From positions 1-55,857 of the forward strand of contig JABLXV010000013.1 in NCBI GenBank assembly GCA_013177895.1: a DNA stretch of 55,857 nt, written 5' to 3'. Made by a program: the position numbers and the translations under genes. The notes under the pieces are model-generated. The model did not search any database and was not told where the DNA came from. It was given only the letters and a program-made list of their open reading frames with translations. This DNA is from Brevinematales bacterium (GTDB lineage: Bacteria > Spirochaetota > Brevinematia > Brevinematales > GWF1-51-8). Positions 52,632-55,857 of the stretch are shown one piece after another; position 1 is the stretch's first letter, and every line of letters starts with the position of its first letter.

Positions 52632-54647
52632 TTAGTTTTGTAAATAATGATCTATCCATTTCTTTAATGCTTTTTGAATATTTATTCTAAGCTTAAAAAT
52701 GTTTAAACCAAAAGTGATTTCATAAAGTAAAAGAAAAAATCCTGAAATAAAGTTTAACCAAAAACCTAAATTGAAGCTATTTTTTTCTAAATTAGGAATA
52801 ATACTAAAAATTAATTGAATTACCAGCGCGGCTAAAAACACAGAAAATATCACCCATGAAATAAAACCTGAAAAGCGCAATGCAAGTTTATTCGCGTTTT
52901 TTATAATCCTTTCACTTTTTTCATTCTTTTCTTTAGTTACCTTTGATATTTTTTTTATATATTGATTAAAAACATCTTCATCACCACTATTAGGATTTTC
53001 ATACTTAATTTTATTTAACTCATAGGGTAATACTAAATTGCTAAAAACATTATCAAGTATATTTTCTTCAGAAGGTTGTAAATCTATATAATGCTTAACA
53101 AAATCATAGAATTTATTTAAGTAATCGTATTCAAGAAAATTTGATGCTTGAAAAGCGGCAAGAACCTGTTTGATTGGGACATCACCAGTTATTGTAGGAT
53201 TATATGACCATAAAATGTTTGTTACTAATCTATCTAACATTACCTCAGGAATAGTTTTATTATAAATATGGTTCTTATTATTAAATTTAAAAAGAGTATT
53301 ATCACTAGTTAAATAGAATAATTTACAATCCGAAAAATTTGTAAAATTTTTCATTCGTTTTTCTTTTATATACTTTATTACTTTTACTGAAAGAGCAGAA
53401 TGGAAACCATAGTTTTCTTTAATTGTATCAGTAATAGACTCATAAAATGTTTTAAAATCTGGTATATCAATTGCTTTTTCATCTATACATTTTTCAATAA
53501 TTCTTTTTTTTATATCGTCAACTAGTTCATTTGGATTTTTATATTCAAGAAAGTCAGATTCAAAAAGTAAATCATCCTTAATAAGATCTTTATTTTTTGC
53601 TAATATTTTACAATAGTAATCTTTATAAATCTTAACACGAGTTAAGGCGTTTTCTAAACTTTCAAATTCCCCTACAGTTTCTAATATACTTGAAGATACG
53701 ACTTCGATTCCTAATTTTTTTAATTTTTCATTCAATTCATCAATAAATTCATCAAGTAATGCAAATGATTTGAAATTTCGTAATATTGATCCTTCTAAAC
53801 CATCAATATTATTAAAATCATCATAATAGTTTTGTTCGTATTTATTTTCTAACATCTTTTTTCGAATATAAATTAATTTACTTCTAAGTTCATTATAATT
53901 CTGTTCAAAAATAAAAAATTTAAACTTATGCTTCTTCATTATTTCAAATAATTCTTTTGCTGCTGAATTAAAAAACGGGTTTTGAAGTTCTAGAATTCTA
54001 AATAAATAACTTGTATCTAGATAAACTGCTAACGAATTTTGGAGCTGGGTGTTTTCTCGATGTGTATTTATTAGATTTAATAAAAGTCCACCGAAGAATA
54101 TATTTTTAAATATCGTAAATAGATGATCATTATTATTCCTTATATCGATAATATACTGAACTAGTTCATGAAAAACTGGATTAAAAACCGCATTTGCGGG
54201 AATATCCTGTAATAAATTAAAATACTTTATACTATACAATACGAAATCGTTTATTAGTTTAAGAACTTCTTCATCTTGTATCTCTTGGCTAGAGTAATTA
54301 TTTTTATAGAAAATAATAAATTCATTTAAATCTCTTTTACTTTTTTCATAATACTTTATGTATTCTTCATTTTGACTTTTCATATCACGTTGAATGATTA
54401 TGTCTTCTCCTTTAATTGAAATTAGATTTTTTTTCTTTAGACTATTTAGTATTGTTGTTAAAGTGTTTTTTGGAATTTCAATTTTGTAATTATCAATAAT
54501 GAAATTTTGTAATAAAGAAACACTTAATGATTCTTTATGCTGATATAAACAATGTTCTATAAAAGGAATATATGAATCAAGAATATTTTTTTTCTTGTCA
54601 TGAATTGTTTTTATCGTAGCATATAAAACAATAGTTGGATTATCCAC
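52632..54647 (-). CDS. AT-rich PIN-like nuclease-domain protein with two C-terminal membrane helices
   Basis: A 671-residue protein in a strongly AT-rich gene, unlike all neighbours. The N-terminal 75 residues resemble a winged helix (NTLTTILNSLKKKNLISI). A PIN-like core seems to start near AVYLDTSYLFRIL (first Asp, about residue 210), with an acidic helix FEQNYNELRSKL and a late LTSDNTLFKFN. A long helical region follows. Two membrane helices lie near the end (WVIFSVFLAALVIQLIF, and NFISGFFLLLYEITFGL). The start is GTG with GGAGG five nt upstream, under its own promoter. The composition points to recent acquisition. A defence or toxin role is possible but not shown; PIN assignment is by motif only. 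Confidence 0.55.
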   Translation of the reverse strand: MDNPTIVLYATIKTIHDKKKNILDSYIPFIEHCLYQHKESLSVSLLQNFIIDNYKIEIPKNTLTTILNSLKKKNLISIKGEDIIIQRDMKSQNEEYIKYYEKSKRDLNEFIIFYKNNYSSQEIQDEEVLKLINDFVLYSIKYFNLLQDIPANAVFNPVFHELVQYIIDIRNNNDHLFTIFKNIFFGGLLLNLINTHRENTQLQNSLAVYLDTSYLFRILELQNPFFNSAAKELFEIMKKHKFKFFIFEQNYNELRSKLIYIRKKMLENKYEQNYYDDFNNIDGLEGSILRNFKSFALLDEFIDELNEKLKKLGIEVVSSSILETVGEFESLENALTRVKIYKDYYCKILAKNKDLIKDDLLFESDFLEYKNPNELVDDIKKRIIEKCIDEKAIDIPDFKTFYESITDTIKENYGFHSALSVKVIKYIKEKRMKNFTNFSDCKLFYLTSDNTLFKFNNKNHIYNKTIPEVMLDRLVTNILWSYNPTITGDVPIKQVLAAFQASNFLEYDYLNKFYDFVKHYIDLQPSEENILDNVFSNLVLPYELNKIKYENPNSGDEDVFNQYIKKISKVTKEKNEKSERIIKNANKLALRFSGFISWVIFSVFLAALVIQLIFSIIPNLEKNSFNLGFWLNFISGFFLLLYEITFGLNIFKLRINIQKALKKWIDHYLQN

Positions 54648-54696
54648 ATAGGCCTCCGAATTTTTAAAAATATCCTAGTTCTAAATAAACTACTCT

Positions 54697-54725
54697 ATAC
54701 TATTATATCTACTAAGAAATGTCAA
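54697..54725 (-). promoter_or_regulatory. sigma70-type promoter of the AT-rich PIN-like gene
   Basis: Minus strand TTGACA (54725-54720), 17-bp spacer, TAGTAT (54702-54697), with a TATAAT offset 5 nt upstream as an alternative -10. Confidence 0.75.
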
Positions 54726-54917
54726 CAGCAACATGTATTAAAAAGCGTAAAAAAACCGCCCCTACGATTGGCTATATATAGGGAAGAAGTAACAGACAAG
54801 TAACGAGCGACACCTCCGTTGTATCCGTCTTCGTCAATACAGCCTTCGACAAGCTCAGGGTGATAGTCTTGCACTTCGGCGGGCTCGATGACGAATACTG
54901 AAGAATGGCAAATGCAT
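54726..54917. other. Gene-free stretch with a short dispersed-repeat motif
   Basis: No credible gene. It contains GCCTTCGACAAGCTCAGGGT at 54843-54862, which I recall as a short palindrome-type motif dispersed in many unrelated bacterial genomes. Together with the next element it makes up the 423 bp between the PIN-like gene and the gene at 55071. Confidence 0.4.
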
Positions 54918-55012
54918 GTCACTGCGAAACGCAACGCGGTGAAGCAGTCTATATAATACATTATATGATAATATAATAGATTGCTTTATTCCCTGCGGCC
55001 GCTCGCAATGAC
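54918..55012. repeat. Palindromic repeat family, short divergent copy
   Basis: Starts GTCACTGCGA with GAAGCAGTCTAT and ends ATAGATTGCTTT...CGCAATGAC, the inner arms of the family, but with different loop sequence and without the outer arms. It lies between two divergent genes. Confidence 0.7.
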
Positions 55013-55070
55013 GGGGTGTTTTCACTTGGCGCTTGTTACTTTAACTTTTCACTATCTGGGGAGCGGAAAT

Positions 55071-55529
55071 ATGAAATTCGAACGGTTTATCGGCGCGATG
55101 AGCGCGGACGAGAAGATTTTTATTACAGGTTTATTCGACAATTACCTGAAGGACGCGGATACCCCTTTGATTGAGGGGGATGCCGGGCGGCTTTCGAGTA
55201 TCACCGCGAAGGCGGGGAAGACTCTGCCGGATATGCCGCTGCGGAAACTGATATTCGCGGTCGCGGATATTATGAAGGACAAGCGGGCGGCGGAGAGGAA
55301 GTTTCTGCCGGTGCGGCGGGAGAATATGGATCTGGTGGCGCATTCCAAGGCCGCGACCGCTATCCGGGATTTCCTGATGACTATCGAGAGGTTGATCCGG
55401 CGGGACAAGTTCCCGTTCCTGACCCCGGCACGGTTCGGCGCGATCCTGCGGAAATTCACCCTGCCGGAACTTCTCCGCGACGGGTGCGAGCATCGGGTAT
55501 TGAAGGAACTCTTGTCCCCGGATTGCTGA
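55071..55529 (+). CDS. Conserved-looking protein of unknown function
   Basis: A 152-residue, mostly helical soluble protein (MKFERFIGAMSADEK, PLRKLIFAVADIMKDKRAAE, IERLIRRDKFPFLTP). No signal peptide, membrane segment or known motif. The ATG at 55071 has GGGGAG upstream; an upstream in-frame extension to 54981 runs through the repeat and is unlikely. Codon use is like the main chromosome, not like the adjacent AT-rich gene. Confidence 0.55.
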   Translation: MKFERFIGAMSADEKIFITGLFDNYLKDADTPLIEGDAGRLSSITAKAGKTLPDMPLRKLIFAVADIMKDKRAAERKFLPVRRENMDLVAHSKAATAIRDFLMTIERLIRRDKFPFLTPARFGAILRKFTLPELLRDGCEHRVLKELLSPDC

Positions 55530-55575
55530 GCGATGCCTATCTTGCCACACCATGAATAGGGTTTACGATTGCATT

Positions 55576-55857
55576 GATATCGGGATTAGCCCACCGCTCC
55601 GCATCTTGACATCCCCTCCCGTAGGAAACGGAAGGCAAGCTGTCGCTGCGGGGCTTCCCCCTCCGTGGGTCACTGAGTGACGTCTATTCCGGCTTACCCT
55701 TTCATCACGGGCTATTTTTGAATTTCAATGCAAGCTCGATATCGGGATTAGCCCTCCGCTCCGCATCTTGACATCCCCTCCCGTAGGAAACGGAAGGCAA
55801 GCTGTCGCTGCGGGGGTTCCCCCTCCGTGGGGTCACTGAGTGACGTCTATTCCGGCT
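55576..55857. repeat. Direct repeat of 119/120 bp, period 162 bp, at the right edge
   Basis: Copies at 55576-55694 and 55738-55857 differ at only three positions, separated by 43 unrelated bp. Each contains small hairpins: CTCCCGT-AGGAA-ACGGAAG and GTCAC-TGA-GTGAC. The array may continue beyond the window. Gene-free 328-bp stretch. Confidence 0.9.

Noticed and set aside
54722-54961. Short minus-strand open frame in the repeat region
   Set aside because: It runs through dispersed-repeat sequence, has no ribosome site and its translation is not protein-like.
55576-55857. Possible CRISPR array at the right edge
   Set aside because: Repeat unit is about 119 bp with a 43-bp spacer and only two copies; repeats are far too long and no cas gene is nearby.

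Overview
The window reads as chromosomal DNA of a motile, double-membraned, probably anaerobic bacterium of about 50% G+C. Spirochaetota or a related lineage is my best guess, but no rRNA or species marker is present. The support is a nine-gene chemotaxis operon with CheD, many SpoIIE-type PP2C phosphatases with STAS proteins, lipoproteins and a predicted outer-membrane barrel, radical-SAM RlmN, and two exported proteins whose sequence most resembles spirochaetal FlaB flagellin. Promoters are ordinary sigma70 type, and strong Shine-Dalgarno sites decide most starts.

Layout. 1-0.93 kb: the end of a PP2C phosphatase and a STAS antagonist (partner switching). 1.08-2.8 kb: trpR-trpB2 behind a promoter with an adjoining palindrome (likely TrpR operator). 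2.8-5.1 kb: an ATP-grasp / FMN 2-hydroxyacid dehydrogenase fusion. 5.3-6.6 kb (minus): LiaF-like and HEAT-repeat proteins. 6.7-9.4 kb (minus): operon corC-thpR-GHKL ATPase-surE. 9.6-12.1 kb (minus): a CsgG-like/barrel protein and a beta-propeller-like exported protein. 12.2-14.7 kb: a DUF58 / BatA-like VWA pair. 14.9-25.0 kb: a signalling cluster of a large membrane PP2C phosphatase with an extracytoplasmic E-set (CBM48-like) module, a CheY, an exported TPR protein with four or five similar E-set modules, and two membrane histidine kinases. 25.1-27.6 kb (minus): rlmN and gatA. 27.8-37.4 kb (minus): cheY, cheB, cheD, cheR, cheW, mcp, cheA, STAS, cheY and a third PP2C phosphatase. 37.6-43.5 kb: a glycosyltransferase, pilB and pilC ATPase/platform genes, a 2-hydroxyacid dehydrogenase and a small PQ-loop-like membrane protein. 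43.6-50.3 kb: mostly exported proteins (lipoprotein, beta-helix lipoprotein, HExxH protease, the two flagellin-like proteins) plus tRNA-Thr. 50.4-52.6 kb (minus): a polyphosphate:AMP phosphotransferase, a GIY-YIG protein and a C_GCAxxG_C_C protein. 52.6-54.7 kb: one very AT-rich gene for a membrane-anchored PIN-like protein, likely acquired. 54.7-55.9 kb: repeats and one unrecognised gene.

How the genes fit together. Three PP2C phosphatases, two STAS proteins, one GHKL ATPase and three CheY-type receivers suggest that serine-phosphorylation partner switching and two-component/chemotaxis signalling are interwoven here. The best candidates for undescribed biology are (a) the Sec-exported, D0-less flagellin-core paralogues at 48.5-50.3 kb, (b) the shared E-set modules of the 15-21 kb cluster, (c) the ATP-grasp/FMN-dehydrogenase fusion, (d) a two-copy structured DNA/RNA element about 36 kb apart, each copy about 30 nt upstream of a strong promoter, and (e) the AT-rich PIN-like membrane protein. 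A palindromic intergenic repeat family (5.1, 14.7, 43.5, 44.6 and 54.9 kb) and a 119-bp direct repeat at the right edge are the main non-coding repeats.
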